A program made the position numbers and the translations under genes. The notes under the pieces were generated by a model. It saw only the letters and a program-made list of their open reading frames with translations. It was not told the origin of the DNA and searched no databases. Shown in pieces: positions 8,292 through 17,645 of a stretch of 64,000 bases of DNA. Every line of letters starts with the position of its first letter. Position 1 is the stretch's first letter. The DNA comes from Sphingomonas metalli (GTDB lineage: Bacteria; Pseudomonadota; Alphaproteobacteria; Sphingomonadales; Sphingomonadaceae), in the NCBI RefSeq assembly GCF_014641735.1, contig NZ_BMIH01000002.1, positions 830,381-894,380 on the forward strand, written 5' to 3'.

Positions 8292-9329
8292 TCAGCCGGC
8301 GAGCCGCCATGCCAGCGTCTCGCCGGCGAGGAACGGCACCACTGCGGTCGCCCCCTCTCCGGTCGTGGCGGGCACCGTCACCGGCACCCGCTCGAGGGTG
8401 ATCGTGCCCGGGTTGAGCGGCAGTCCGTAGAAGCGGGCGCCGTGCTCGCTGGCAAAGCCCTCGAAGCGATCGATCGCGTCCTCCTCGTCGAACACGCGCA
8501 GATAGGTCTCCAGCGCGAAGGGCGCGTTGAAGATGCCCGCGCAGCCACAGGCCGATTCCTTGGCCCCCACGACATGCGGCGCGCTGTCCGTGCCCAGGAA
8601 GAAGCGCGGCGAGCCCGACACCGCCGCCCGGCGCACCGCGAGCCGGTGCGCCTCGCGCTTGGCGACGGGCAGGCAATAGGCGTGCGGCCTGAGGCCCCCG
8701 TCGAAGATCGCGTTGCGGTTGATGATCAGGTGCTGGGGCGTGATTGTCGCCGCGATCGGGTGCGCCGCCTCGGCGACGAAGACCGCCGCCTCCGCCGTCG
8801 TGATATGTTCGAGCACGATGCGCAGGGCGGGAAAGTCGCGGATCAGCGGCGTCAGCACGCGGTCGAGGAACACCGCCTCGCGATCGAAGATGTCGATGCT
8901 GCGGTCGGTCACCTCGCCATGGATCAGCAGCGGCATGCCGATCCGCTGCATCCGCTCCAGCACCGGCGCGATGGCGGCGATGTCGGTCACCCCGTGCGCG
9001 CTGTTGGTGGTGGCATGGGCGGGGTAGAGCTTGCAGGCGGTGAACACGCCCTCCTCATGGCCGGCGGCGATCGTATCGGGATCGGCCTGATCGGTGAGAT
9101 AGCAGGTCATCAGCGGCTCAAAGCGCGCACCCTCGCCCAGCGCCGCCAGGATCCGCGCGCGATAGTCGCGTGCGGCGGCGACGCTCGTCACCGGCGGGGT
9201 CAGGTTTGGCATCACGATCGCCCGCGCGAACTGCCGGGCCGTATAGCCCGCCACCGCTTCCAGCATCGCGCCGTCGCGCAGGTGGACATGCCAGTCGTCG
9301 GGGCGGCGGATGGTGAGGCGCTGGGTCAT
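8292..9329 (-). CDS. pyrC: Dihydroorotase, type II
   Basis: A 345-residue protein, the normal length of class II dihydroorotase, which cyclises carbamoyl aspartate to dihydroorotate in pyrimidine synthesis. Zinc-binding HVH at about 14-16 in [10 protein letters not shown], the carbamylated lysine at about 100 in [12 protein letters not shown], and downstream metal or substrate motifs [14 protein letters not shown] and FLGTDSAPH are all present. It acts in the cytoplasm as a stand-alone enzyme. Start ATG at 9329 begins the conserved N-terminus; the divergent ygfZ-like gene starts 66 bases away. Confidence 0.95.
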   Translation of the reverse strand: MTQRLTIRRPDDWHVHLRDGAMLEAVAGYTARQFARAIVMPNLTPPVTSVAAARDYRARILAALGEGARFEPLMTCYLTDQADPDTIAAGHEEGVFTACKLYPAHATTNSAHGVTDIAAIAPVLERMQRIGMPLLIHGEVTDRSIDIFDREAVFLDRVLTPLIRDFPALRIVLEHITTAEAAVFVAEAAHPIAATITPQHLIINRNAIFDGGLRPHAYCLPVAKREAHRLAVRRAAVSGSPRFFLGTDSAPHVVGAKESACGCAGIFNAPFALETYLRVFDEEDAIDRFEGFASEHGARFYGLPLNPGTITLERVPVTVPATTGEGATAVVPFLAGETLAWRLAG

Positions 9330-9395
9330 GGCGGTGGCGCTTAAGCGAAATCGCGCGCCATTGCGATGGCCGGGGCGCGACCCTAGCTTCCGGGC

Positions 9396-10121
9396 ATGAC
9401 GATGCTGGCCCATCGCGCGCTGATCCGCCTCTCGGGCGAGGATGTGCGCGGCTTCCTCCAGGGATTGCTGACGAACGACGTCGCGGGCGCGGCGGCGCGC
9501 ACCGGACCGGTCTGGGCCGGATTGCTGACCCCGCAGGGCAAGGCGTTGTTCGACCTGATCGTCTGGCCGGCGGGCGAGGACGTGCTGCTCGACGTCGAGG
9601 CCGGGCGCGCCGAGGCGCTGGCGAAGCGGCTCACCCTCTACCGGCTGCGCCGCGCGATCGCGCTCGCGCCGGCGGAGGGGCTTGCGGTCCACTGGTCGCC
9701 CGATCCGGTCGACGGCGCGACGCCCGATCCGCGCCTCGCCACGCTGGGCTGGCGCTGGCTCGCCCTCGGCGATGGCGCGGCGGTCGATGCCGCATGGCTG
9801 TCGCATCGCCTGCGGCTGGGCGTGACAGAGGGGGTGGCGGAGCTCGGCGATGGCGAGACCCTCTGGCTCGAGTGCAATGCCGGCGAGCTCGACGGCGTCA
9901 GCTACACCAAGGGCTGCTATGTCGGGCAGGAGAATACCGCGCGGATGCACCACCGCAGCAAGGTCAACCGCCGGCTGGTGGTGGTTCCGCTCGGCGAGCC
10001 GGGCGAGCGGACGCGCGCGGCCTATCCGGAGCTCGGCCTGATGATCGAACACCGCCGCGTCGAGGCGCTGGGCGATGCGCTGCGACCGGACTGGCTCGAG
10101 GACGCACTCGCGATAGACTGA
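9396..10121 (+). CDS. ygfZ: YgfZ/GcvT-domain folate-binding protein
   Basis: A 241-residue protein with the YgfZ hallmark KGCYVGQE followed by NTARMHHR near residues 170-185 and an N-terminal GcvT-like domain ([23 protein letters not shown]). YgfZ/IBA57 proteins bind folate and help assemble or repair certain Fe-S enzymes; the Cys of KGCYVGQ is essential in characterised members and is present here. The C-terminal domain is short, as in alphaproteobacterial forms. Divergent from pyrC. Confidence 0.88.
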   Translation: MTMLAHRALIRLSGEDVRGFLQGLLTNDVAGAAARTGPVWAGLLTPQGKALFDLIVWPAGEDVLLDVEAGRAEALAKRLTLYRLRRAIALAPAEGLAVHWSPDPVDGATPDPRLATLGWRWLALGDGAAVDAAWLSHRLRLGVTEGVAELGDGETLWLECNAGELDGVSYTKGCYVGQENTARMHHRSKVNRRLVVVPLGEPGERTRAAYPELGLMIEHRRVEALGDALRPDWLEDALAID

Positions 10122-10183
10122 TTCGGGCAAGGTTGCGGTCGCCGCCGGTTGGTCGCGGTCGCCACCTACAACCCTTCCGTCAT

Positions 10184-10268
10184 GCCGGACCCGCTCCGGC
10201 GACCACGGATCCGCCTATGTTCAGGCCGTTGCTCTCGCGGCACGGTAGCCCCCGGAACAGGTCCGGGG
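10184..10268. repeat. Two-hairpin extragenic palindrome
   Basis: Two short dyads lie in the gap after the ygfZ-like gene: GCCGGA at 10184-10189 with TCCGGC at 10195-10200, and CCCCGGA at 10250-10256 with TCCGGGG at 10262-10268. The second lies in a GGTCCGGGGTGACA context typical of dispersed intergenic repeats of GC-rich alphaproteobacteria. Only one copy is seen in this window, so its membership of a repeat family is inferred. Confidence 0.45.
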
Positions 10269-10337
10269 TGACATCCCCCTCGTGGAAGCGCTCAGGGCTC
10301 CGGACGAGGAGCGCTGATGGCTCCCCCCCCGACGCAC

Positions 10338-10376
10338 AAAAAAGGAGGCCGGCTTTCGCCGACCTCCCTCTTTTTT
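10338..10376 (-). terminator. Intrinsic terminator of the ompA-like gene
   Basis: A ten-base stem (GGAGGCCGGC at 10344-10353, GCCGACCTCC at 10358-10367, one G-T pair) with a four-base loop. On the minus strand it is followed by six T residues (10338-10343), and on the plus strand by CTTTTTT, so it could work in both directions. It is placed about 20 bases after the stop of the OmpA gene. Confidence 0.9.
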
Positions 10377-10396
10377 CAGCGCCGAGGCGTGGGAGA

Positions 10397-11524
10397 TTAC
10401 TGACCCGAACCCGGGCCGTAGGTGATCTCCACGCGACGGTTCTGCACTTCGCGGACGCCGTCGGCAGTCTGCACGCGCAGGTTCGTCTCGCCGAACGCCT
10501 GGGTGGTGATGTTCGCATCCGGGATCGAACGCGAGGTCATATAGGCCTTCACCGCATCCGCGCGACGCTGCGACAGACCCTGGTTGTACTTCGCGGTACC
10601 CGAGGTGTCGGTGTAGCCGCCCAGCATGACCTGCGCATTGCCGCAGTTCTGGTACTGGGTGACGGCGTTGTCGAGGATCGACGCGGCCTCCGGCGTGATG
10701 TCCGACTTGTCCCACTCGAAGAACACGATGAACGGTCCCGGCGAGCAGACCACCGGCTCCGGAGCCGGGGGCGGCGGCGGGGGCGGCGGGGGAGGCGGCG
10801 GCGGCGGGGGCGGCGGCGGCGGCGGAGCGGCCGGCTCGCCGAAGTTGTAGATCAGGCCACCGAGGATGCTGTGCGAGCGATAGCGCCCGTCCAGCGTCTG
10901 GTTGGCGACGTTGACCAGCTTCACGTCTTCGGCGTTGAAGAAGCGATACTTGACGCTGACGTCGAGATTCTCGGTCAGCGGCGCGCGGATCCCCGCCAGC
11001 ACCTGCCACGCGAAGCCCGTGTCGCTGTCGTCGAGGAACGACGCCGTGTTGTTCAGCTTGTAGTTCGCCTTGACGCGCGCCACGCCGACACCGCCGCCGA
11101 CGAAGCCCTGGACGCCATCGTCCGGACCGAAGTCGAGCAGGCCGTTCAGCATGAAGCTGAGCGCCGACGAAGAGCCGCCGGCATAGTCGTACGAATTGGC
11201 AGCGACCGTGCCCGAACCGATGCCGGTCGGGGTGGCGGCGGTCGACGAGAAGCCGTCGACGGTCGCGCGGCGATAGCCGACCTCGGTCTCGACCCGGAAC
11301 CCACCGAAGTCATAGCCCACGATGCCATCGACATCGTAGCCATAGTCATGGTCGGTGGTGGAGGTGCCGATCGACGTCCCGGCAGCGTTCTTGATGTTCC
11401 AGTCGATGTCCTCGACGATCATCGCGCCACCCTCGACGCCCACATACCACGCCTTGTCACGGGCGAGCGAGGGCGAGGCCAGAGCGGTGGAGGCAAGTGC
11501 CAGAACGACGGCAAGCTTCCGCAT
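10397..11524 (-). CDS. OmpA-family porin with polyproline linker
   Basis: A 375-residue outer-membrane protein. It has a signal peptide (MRKLAVVLALASTALASPSLA) and an eight-stranded OmpA-like beta-barrel at about 25-230 (repeated aromatic-Gly strands such as WYVGVEGGAMIV and YGYDVDGIVGYDFGG). A run of about 20 prolines follows at 234-253. The C-terminal OmpA/MotB peptidoglycan-binding domain lies at about 262-375 (FIVFFEWDKSDITPEA, GGYTDTSG, NQGLSQRRADAVKAY). The barrel anchors in the outer membrane and the C-terminal domain holds the cell wall. The uninterrupted proline stretch is unusually long. Followed by a strong terminator; monocistronic. Confidence 0.92.
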   Translation of the reverse strand: MRKLAVVLALASTALASPSLARDKAWYVGVEGGAMIVEDIDWNIKNAAGTSIGTSTTDHDYGYDVDGIVGYDFGGFRVETEVGYRRATVDGFSSTAATPTGIGSGTVAANSYDYAGGSSSALSFMLNGLLDFGPDDGVQGFVGGGVGVARVKANYKLNNTASFLDDSDTGFAWQVLAGIRAPLTENLDVSVKYRFFNAEDVKLVNVANQTLDGRYRSHSILGGLIYNFGEPAAPPPPPPPPPPPPPPPPPPPPAPEPVVCSPGPFIVFFEWDKSDITPEAASILDNAVTQYQNCGNAQVMLGGYTDTSGTAKYNQGLSQRRADAVKAYMTSRSIPDANITTQAFGETNLRVQTADGVREVQNRRVEITYGPGSGQ

Positions 11525-11633
11525 AATAGTCCCCTTTCCTGGTTGTCACTACGGACAGCGCAAACCCACTATAGAGGGGTTGGTTTCCAGGCAAGTCGAC
11601 AAACTTGATCGGTGTTGCGCGGATGCAACGCTT

Positions 11634-12077
11634 TTATCCGGCCAGCAGGCCCTGGGCGCGGAGGGCGCCCGCCAGCCCCGCGATCGCCTGCCGCGCTTCG
11701 CCGTCACCGCCGCCGGTCGCCGCCGGGATCGTCACGGACGCCGGAGCCTTCCACGCACCGGACTGATAACGCAGTATAATCCTGTTCTGCACGTCCCATG
11801 CGACCATCGCTTCCTGCGGTGCGACGAACCGCCACCCGCCGCTCGTCCAGGCCGCGACCTGGTCGGTGCGGCCCGCCCAGGCGCCGCGCGGCGCCGGGCC
11901 GACGATCCAGCACTGGCCGGCGGCCGGGTCGCCCGGCGGCTCGTCGCGGGGTGCGCCCCCGACGGCCAGGCAGGTGACCGTGTCGAGGATCACCAGCGCC
12001 TCGTTGTGCGTCAACTCCTTCTGCGCCTGATCGGGTTCGATCAGCGGCAGCCCCAGCCGCGCCGTCCTGTTCGCCAT
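11634..12077 (-). CDS. DUF2793 protein at the end of the GTA cluster
   Basis: A 147-residue protein starting MANRTARLGLPLIEPDQAQKEL, which is the DUF2793 signature (LPLIxPxQAQKEVTHNEAL). The family is found at the distal end of tail modules of GTA-like clusters and prophages in alphaproteobacteria; a tail-tip or fibre-associated role is plausible but unproven. It starts 14 bases after the baseplate gene and is the last gene of the leftward cluster. The start ATG at 12077 has GGGAGG upstream. Confidence 0.8.
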   Translation of the reverse strand: MANRTARLGLPLIEPDQAQKELTHNEALVILDTVTCLAVGGAPRDEPPGDPAAGQCWIVGPAPRGAWAGRTDQVAAWTSGGWRFVAPQEAMVAWDVQNRIILRYQSGAWKAPASVTIPAATGGGDGEARQAIAGLAGALRAQGLLAG

Positions 12078-12091
12078 GTTCGTCTCCCTCC

Positions 12092-14191
12092 CTACACATC
12101 CGCCGTCAGCGGCAGCGAATCGGCCCAGGTCCCGCGCTGGCGCAGGGCCACACGCGTCCCCGGCGCGACCGGCCCGGGCCAGGCGGGCGCCTCCGTCTCG
12201 ACCGTCGTCGACGAACCGTCGGCCGCGGTCAGCGTCAGGCGGTAGCGTTCCGCCTCCTCGCCCAGCGGCGCGTCGCCGCCGTCGCGCCAGCCCCAGCCCG
12301 CCCGGCTCCGCCGCGTCCAGACGAGGCCCGCGCCGCTCCGGATCAGCGCCGCCGGCGCGGGCGGACGGACCGAGGCGCCGTCCAGCAGCACCCGCACCTC
12401 GACCGGCGCCGCGTCTCCGGCGCCCGCGGCCGCGACGCGAATCTCGCGCCCGAGCAGCGCCAGCGGCAGCGCGATCGTCCGCACGCTGTCGGCGGAGAGC
12501 AGCGCGAAGCCGTCGCCCGCCCGCGCCGGCACCGCCTCGGTTCCGCGCCGTCCGCGCAGCAGCCGCGTCAGCCGCCAGCGTCCCGCCCCCAGCATCTCGG
12601 CCCGGCCGAACTGGATCAGTTCGCCCGCCGCCATCGCCAGGTTCGCCCCGCGATCGAGCGCCGCATCGTCGGCATCCGCCAGCATCATGTCGCCCCGCGC
12701 CAGCCGCACCGTCAGCGATCCGGCCAGATCGAACAGGCAGGCGGTGGCGAAATCGGTCACCGCCTCGACCGAGCCGACCACGCCCGGCGCCCCGGTTTCC
12801 CCCGCGTCGGTCCAGCTCGCGCCGTCGTCGGCGCTCCACAGCAGCGTCGCGCGCCGCCAGCCTGCGCCGGTCCCGTTCGCCACCACCGTCAGCCGCGGCG
12901 TGCCGGCGAGATCGTCGTCGAGCGCCGGAATCTCCGCGGCACGCAGCACGGTGGTGCCGAGCGGCACGTCCGGCGCGGCCGCCACGCTGCCGCTCGACGC
13001 CCCTGCCGGCACCGCGACCGCCCCCGCCAGCGGCTCGAGCGTCAGCCGGGTGGCGAGGCCCTCGACGCTCGCCTCGGCGACCCGCCAGCGGCCTGGCTCC
13101 TCGCCGATCCGCACCACCCGCCCCGCCGCCACCGTCATGCCGGCGAAGCCCAGCGTCACCGTCCGCCGTACGCGCGCCGCCGCCGCCTGCGCCAGCAGCT
13201 GCGCGGCCAGGCTCCGTGCGGCGCCGGCCGACAGGGCGGCGGGCATCTCGATCCGCTCCTCGCCGGTTCCGGGCCCGATGCGGGCGGCGCGTTGCACGCC
13301 CGCCTGATAGTCGCGCGCCGGGTCGTAGTGGCTGACCGCGATCGCGCGCGGCACCGTCTCGATCGGGGCGGTCCGCCGGCTCCGCGCGGCGCCGCTCACG
13401 CCCTGGGTCGCGACGCCGTCATCGGTCACCACGCCCGGCGCGCCGGCATCGAGGCACAGGGCCAGGCCGCCGCCTGCCGGCGACCACCAGCCGCCGGCCG
13501 CCTGGGCCAGCACCTCCAGCACGCCGCGCACGCTGCCCGTCGCGGCGAAGCCGGCCAGCGCCATCCCCTCGCCGGCCGTCACCTCGGCCGCCACCGCCCG
13601 CGCGATCGCGCCCGCCGCGACAGCCGCATCGTCGGCGATCACCTCCACCGTCATCTGCGGAATCCGGTTGCCGAAATCGGCCAGCGGCAGATCTTCCCAC
13701 ACCAGATAGGCCATGCCGCGATAGGCGGGCGTCGTGCCTCGCGCGCTCGCGATCAGCGGGTCGACCGGCTGGTCCTCGCCGCCGGCATGAAGGCACAGGC
13801 CCGCCTTCACCTTCAGGTCGCCCGCCGCGCCGCGCACCAGCCGGCCGTCCGCCCAGATCCGCCCGATCCGCCGTATCGGCCGCCCCGACAGCAGCACCGC
13901 GAACGAGGCGGAATAGCCGTAGCGCGTCCCCTGCCCCTTGCCGCCGCCGCTCCGCGCCTCCTTCAGATCGGTCGACCAGATCACCGTCCCGGCGACCCGC
14001 ATCGTCCCGAAGACCAGCGGGATCGCCGTACCGTAGGACGAGGTCTGCACCGCCAGTTCGGTCAGGCGCGGCCCGTCGCGCCGGCGGCCGAGCAGCCGGT
14101 GGTCCAGCCCGTTCCCGATCAGCCCGCCGATCGCACCGCCGACCGGCCCGCCCAGCGCGCTTCCCACCGCGGTCAGCACCAGCGTCGCCAT
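12092..14191 (-). CDS. GTA/phage baseplate hub protein
   Basis: A 699-residue protein in the position of GTA gene 15. It begins with a hydrophobic Gly-rich segment (ATLVLTAVGSALGGPVGGAIGG) and contains the phage-tail hub domain around residues 45-200 (GTAIPLVFGTMRVAGTVIWSTDL, RIGRIWADG, YRGMAYLVWEDLPL). A C-terminal half of beta-sandwich-like repeats follows. The Rhodobacter GTA homologue is about twice as long; here the shorter protein accompanies an enlarged DUF2460 protein, so domains may be distributed differently. It starts directly after the NlpC/P60 stop. The reading frame is intact. Confidence 0.75.
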   Translation of the reverse strand: MATLVLTAVGSALGGPVGGAIGGLIGNGLDHRLLGRRRDGPRLTELAVQTSSYGTAIPLVFGTMRVAGTVIWSTDLKEARSGGGKGQGTRYGYSASFAVLLSGRPIRRIGRIWADGRLVRGAAGDLKVKAGLCLHAGGEDQPVDPLIASARGTTPAYRGMAYLVWEDLPLADFGNRIPQMTVEVIADDAAVAAGAIARAVAAEVTAGEGMALAGFAATGSVRGVLEVLAQAAGGWWSPAGGGLALCLDAGAPGVVTDDGVATQGVSGAARSRRTAPIETVPRAIAVSHYDPARDYQAGVQRAARIGPGTGEERIEMPAALSAGAARSLAAQLLAQAAAARVRRTVTLGFAGMTVAAGRVVRIGEEPGRWRVAEASVEGLATRLTLEPLAGAVAVPAGASSGSVAAAPDVPLGTTVLRAAEIPALDDDLAGTPRLTVVANGTGAGWRRATLLWSADDGASWTDAGETGAPGVVGSVEAVTDFATACLFDLAGSLTVRLARGDMMLADADDAALDRGANLAMAAGELIQFGRAEMLGAGRWRLTRLLRGRRGTEAVPARAGDGFALLSADSVRTIALPLALLGREIRVAAAGAGDAAPVEVRVLLDGASVRPPAPAALIRSGAGLVWTRRSRAGWGWRDGGDAPLGEEAERYRLTLTAADGSSTTVETEAPAWPGPVAPGTRVALRQRGTWADSLPLTADV

Positions 14192-14560
14192 CTATCGCTC
14201 CCTCCGCCATGTGCCGAGGATCGGCCAGGGCGGCGCGCCCGACCGCTCGACCACCCGTCCCAATCCCAGATCGGCATGGACCAGCCCGCCGCCCGTCCAG
14301 ATCCCCAGATGCAGCTGGCCCGGCCCGGTCGACAGCAGCAGCACATCGCCCGCCGCGGCCGCCGCCACGCCGGTCAGTCGGGCATCCAGCCACGCCGCCG
14401 CCCCGCCATGCCCGCGCAGCGGATAGCCGGTCGGCACCGGGCGCAGGTCCAACGCCAGCGCCGCCAGCCCCACACAGTCGAGCCCCGCCCGGTCGCGGCC
14501 GTGCAGCCGGAACGGCACCCCGATCGCTCCCCGCGCCCGCGCGACGATCGCGGAACTCAG
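14192..14560 (-). CDS. GTA NlpC/P60 peptidase (gp14-like)
   Basis: About 122 residues with the NlpC/P60 fold motifs: catalytic Cys in GLDCVGLAAL and catalytic His in LHLGIWTGGG, preceded by GVPFRLHGRDR. These enzymes cut peptidoglycan peptides and in GTA particles (gene 14) sit in the tail to help DNA delivery through the wall. It ends with TAG immediately before the baseplate ATG. No ATG fits the expected N-terminus. The coordinates assume a CTG overlapping the TGA of the DUF2163 gene, so the start is uncertain; a GTG in GVPF would cut into conserved sequence. Confidence 0.7.
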   Translation of the reverse strand: MSSAIVARARGAIGVPFRLHGRDRAGLDCVGLAALALDLRPVPTGYPLRGHGGAAAWLDARLTGVAAAAAGDVLLLSTGPGQLHLGIWTGGGLVHADLGLGRVVERSGAPPWPILGTWRRER

Positions 14561-15363
14561 ATCCAGCGGGTGATCAGGTCCATCCCCGGCAGATGCGGCT
14601 CGCCGCGGAAGTTCGCCGCATTGCCGAACCGCGCCGCGCAGGTCGCCAGCGTCCGGTCGCAGCCCTCGATCAGTTCGACCAGCGCGCCCGGCATCACCGG
14701 CGCGACCGGCGCCGCCTCGAGCGTCACCGTCGCGCCCGCGGACACCGCGATCGTCTGGCGCAGCCCGCCATTGCCGCCGTCCATCCATCGCACGCTCCCC
14801 CCGCCATAGGCGCCCGCTACCGGCTCTGCGCTGTCGAGCGTCAGCACCGCTCCCGCCGCCGCCGTCACCCGCGCGAACCGCCGCCGTCCCGCCATCGGCA
14901 CCCGGCAGCGCCTGTCGCCCAGGCTCGCGCGGCAGCCGGGCGAGGTCTCCTCGCACACGCTCCGCCCCAGCAGCGCGCCCGGTCCCTGCAATTCGGCCGA
15001 GAATCGCCCGTCATGCATCTCGACCGTGCCGATCGTCCCCTCGCCCAGCGCCACCCGACCATCGCTCGCGCCGCTCCAGTCGATCGCGAACAGCTGCACC
15101 CGCGCGCCGTCGAAGCGCCCCGCCAGCAGGTCCGCGCCGGCGATCGCCGCCGCCGACACCGCCCCGGCGACCTCCATCGTATCCGCGTCCAGCCCCGTGC
15201 CGCGCGTCGCGGCGGAGGGGGTCATGCCCGGCACCGCGCGATGGACCAGCCCGTCGACCGTCAGGTCGTGATCGTGCGCGGTCAGCCCGATCGTCACCCC
15301 GTCGCGCCGTTCGATCCGCCAGCACAGCGCGATCGTGGTCGCCTCGCTCTCCAGCCAGGTCAT
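14557..15363 (-). CDS. DUF2163 / phage BR0599 family tail protein (gp13-like)
   Basis: A 268-residue protein with the family pattern: an N-terminal CWRIERRDGVTIGLTAHD, a central EMHDGRFSAELQGPGALLG, and a cysteine-rich CEETSPGCRASLGDRRC followed by CDRTLATCAARFGN. The paired cysteines resemble the iron-sulfur-binding hub protein of GTA tails (gene 13). It overlaps the DUF2460 gene by four bases (ATGA), showing translational coupling. Frame and motifs are intact. Confidence 0.85.
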   Translation of the reverse strand: MTWLESEATTIALCWRIERRDGVTIGLTAHDHDLTVDGLVHRAVPGMTPSAATRGTGLDADTMEVAGAVSAAAIAGADLLAGRFDGARVQLFAIDWSGASDGRVALGEGTIGTVEMHDGRFSAELQGPGALLGRSVCEETSPGCRASLGDRRCRVPMAGRRRFARVTAAAGAVLTLDSAEPVAGAYGGGSVRWMDGGNGGLRQTIAVSAGATVTLEAAPVAPVMPGALVELIEGCDRTLATCAARFGNAANFRGEPHLPGMDLITRWI

Positions 15364-17630
15364 GGAGCCGCCTCGCGCAGTTCGATCAGCGGCACCGACG
15401 CGGCGACCCCCGCCTGGAAGGTCGACCGGCTGACCGTCAGCCTGTCCTCGGCGAAGCGCACCGGCACGTCGAAGGCGAAGCTCGCCGTCACCGTCGTTCC
15501 GGCCGCGGGCGCGCGGTCCAGCGTCACCCACCCGCCCGGCGCGACCGCGAAGGCCGCCGCGACCCCGTCGACCGCGACGCTCACGCTGCCCGCCACCGGC
15601 CGCGTCACCCGCCGCACCGCCTCGCCATAGCGGCGGACCAGCGCGAAGCGCCGGGTCTGCCCGTCGCCGGTGCCCAGATGCTCGTCGATCCCCTGCCAGT
15701 CGAAGGGATCGCGCAGGCGAAACCCGCGCGCCGGCCCCATCCGTGCCCGGAAGAAGGCCAGCAGCGTCGCGATATCCGCCTCCGACCGCACGCCCGGCCC
15801 GACGTCATAGCGGCAGCGCGCCTCGGCCCAGCTCGCATTGCGCTGCTCCGCCCCGCTCGCCGCGGTGACGATCTGGGTCGAGAAGCCCGGCGCCACCTCC
15901 GCCTCGCGGCCCAGCGCCAGCGGAAAGGCCACGTCGTCGAACGCCTGCATCGCCTCCTCCTCGTCCGTATCGAAATGCACGAAGCCGTCGCGCATCACCT
16001 GGGGCAGCGCCCACAGGATCGTCGCCGCCACGCCCCGCCTCCGCGCATCCGCCGCCGCCCGGTCGATCGCGGCCCATTGCCCGGCATCCTCGGCGCGCAG
16101 CACGAAGCCGCTGAGATAATGCTGCCTGTCGGCCGGATAGCCGAGCCGCGCCGTCACCGCCGCCACGCCGGCCGCGGTCGCCGCCCGGTCGCCCGCGGCG
16201 GCCCAGTCATAATCCTCGACCTGCAGCACGTCGAAGGCGGGGCTCGCCCAGCCGACCGGCAGGTTCGCCCGCCGCGCCTCGGGCGCAAGCGGATCGAGGA
16301 CCGTGGGCAAATAGGCCAGCAGATGCACGACACAGCCCGGGGCCGCCGCGCGCACCGCCGCCGTCAGCGCCGCGGTGGAGGCGGCCAAACACGCCCCCGC
16401 CCGGTCGAGCGTCGCCCGCTGGGCGTCGCTCTCGACCGCGCGGATGCTGGAAATCGGAACGGGCGCAAAGGCCTGCACCGCCGCGGCGTCATACAGGCAT
16501 GGCGCCTGGCTGGCCGGATCGATCCACCACCACGGCTCGCCGATCTGGAAGCGCGGGGCCAGCCCTGCCGCCGTCCCGATCGCCAGCAGCGCCCGCGCCA
16601 CCGCCGCCAGATAGGCCATCGCCTCGCCATTGGCGGGGCTCAGCAGGGTCGAGGGCGGCGACCAGCCGGTCAGCGCCGCCGCGCCGTCCGCCCGACGCTG
16701 CTTCCACGCCGCCGGGCAATGCGCATCGAACAGCTCGTAGGACAGCGACCAGATCAGGTCATAGCCCAGCATCTTCGCCCGCGCCGCAAAGTCCCGGTGC
16801 CACGCCGCGCAGGCGATGTTGAGCGCCCCGCCCGTCACCGTCGCGAGGCCGGCGGCATCGAGCCGGAAGTAATGGCTCATCCCGACATAATGGACGATCG
16901 GCCCGCGATAGCCGAGCTGCAGCGCGTTGCGCAGCAGCCGCGCCGGCGTCAGGTGATAGCTGTCGTCATAGCCGCCCGCGATCCCCAGCGGATGCGCGGG
17001 CACCACCACATCGCCCCGCTCGAGCACGCTGCCCGGCCCCTCGCACGCGATGCCGCTCATCTCCGCCCAGCCCTCGACCGGCGCCGGCAGCGCACCGCCG
17101 CCCGCATCGTGGCCGGGCGGCACCAGCGACACGAACATCCGGTCGACATCGCCCGCCCAGACCGGATCCGCCTCGGCCGGGTGCAGGAAGCCGCCCGCCA
17201 GATCGGCGAAGTCGAGTGCGATCAGCGCGTCCTCGGGACTGCCGCTCGCATAGTTCCAAAGCCGCACATACCAGGCGCGCGGCTGCCCGCCGGCGTCGCG
17301 CCCCTCGATCGTCAGCACCGGGCCGTTCACCGCGTCGAGCGGCACGATCCCGTGCGAGCGCCAGCGGAACCGCAGCCGGCAATCGCGATAGTCCCGCGCC
17401 GTCTCATAGGCGAGCAGGACATGGTCGAACCGGTCCGCCGACTCCCAGATCAGCCCCGCCAGATCGTCGCGCCGGTAGAAGACGCCATCCACCCGCAGCG
17501 CATCCGCTGCCGTCGTCGTGACCGCCGCCATCATCGGCCGCGGAAAATTGACCGTCCACAGCGTCGGATCGAACCGCGAGACGAACCCCGCCTCCTGCCC
17601 GCCCCGCGCCCGCGCCAGCCAGTGCGCCAT
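15360..17630 (-). CDS. Large tail protein with C-terminal DUF2460 (gp12-like)
   Basis: A 756-residue protein. The last ~200 residues are DUF2460/TIGR02217 (EVAPGFSTQIVTAASGAEQRN, RGFRLRDPFDW, IDEHLGTGDGQT, FDVPVRFAEDRL), the distal-tail protein of GTAs. The first ~530 residues form an extra region with barrel-like text (GYRGPIVHYVGMSHYF, WSLSYELFDAHCP, FQIGEPWWWID). Proteins of this architecture in sphingomonads are, as I recall, sometimes called non-contractile tail sheath. An upstream ATG at 17642 exists, but GGAGG lies five bases before the ATG at 17630, which decides the start. Separated from the tape-measure gene by a repeat-filled 134-base gap. Confidence 0.8.
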   Translation of the reverse strand: MAHWLARARGGQEAGFVSRFDPTLWTVNFPRPMMAAVTTTAADALRVDGVFYRRDDLAGLIWESADRFDHVLLAYETARDYRDCRLRFRWRSHGIVPLDAVNGPVLTIEGRDAGGQPRAWYVRLWNYASGSPEDALIALDFADLAGGFLHPAEADPVWAGDVDRMFVSLVPPGHDAGGGALPAPVEGWAEMSGIACEGPGSVLERGDVVVPAHPLGIAGGYDDSYHLTPARLLRNALQLGYRGPIVHYVGMSHYFRLDAAGLATVTGGALNIACAAWHRDFAARAKMLGYDLIWSLSYELFDAHCPAAWKQRRADGAAALTGWSPPSTLLSPANGEAMAYLAAVARALLAIGTAAGLAPRFQIGEPWWWIDPASQAPCLYDAAAVQAFAPVPISSIRAVESDAQRATLDRAGACLAASTAALTAAVRAAAPGCVVHLLAYLPTVLDPLAPEARRANLPVGWASPAFDVLQVEDYDWAAAGDRAATAAGVAAVTARLGYPADRQHYLSGFVLRAEDAGQWAAIDRAAADARRRGVAATILWALPQVMRDGFVHFDTDEEEAMQAFDDVAFPLALGREAEVAPGFSTQIVTAASGAEQRNASWAEARCRYDVGPGVRSEADIATLLAFFRARMGPARGFRLRDPFDWQGIDEHLGTGDGQTRRFALVRRYGEAVRRVTRPVAGSVSVAVDGVAAAFAVAPGGWVTLDRAPAAGTTVTASFAFDVPVRFAEDRLTVSRSTFQAGVAASVPLIELREAAP

Positions 17631-17645
17631 AGCAACCTCCATCTA

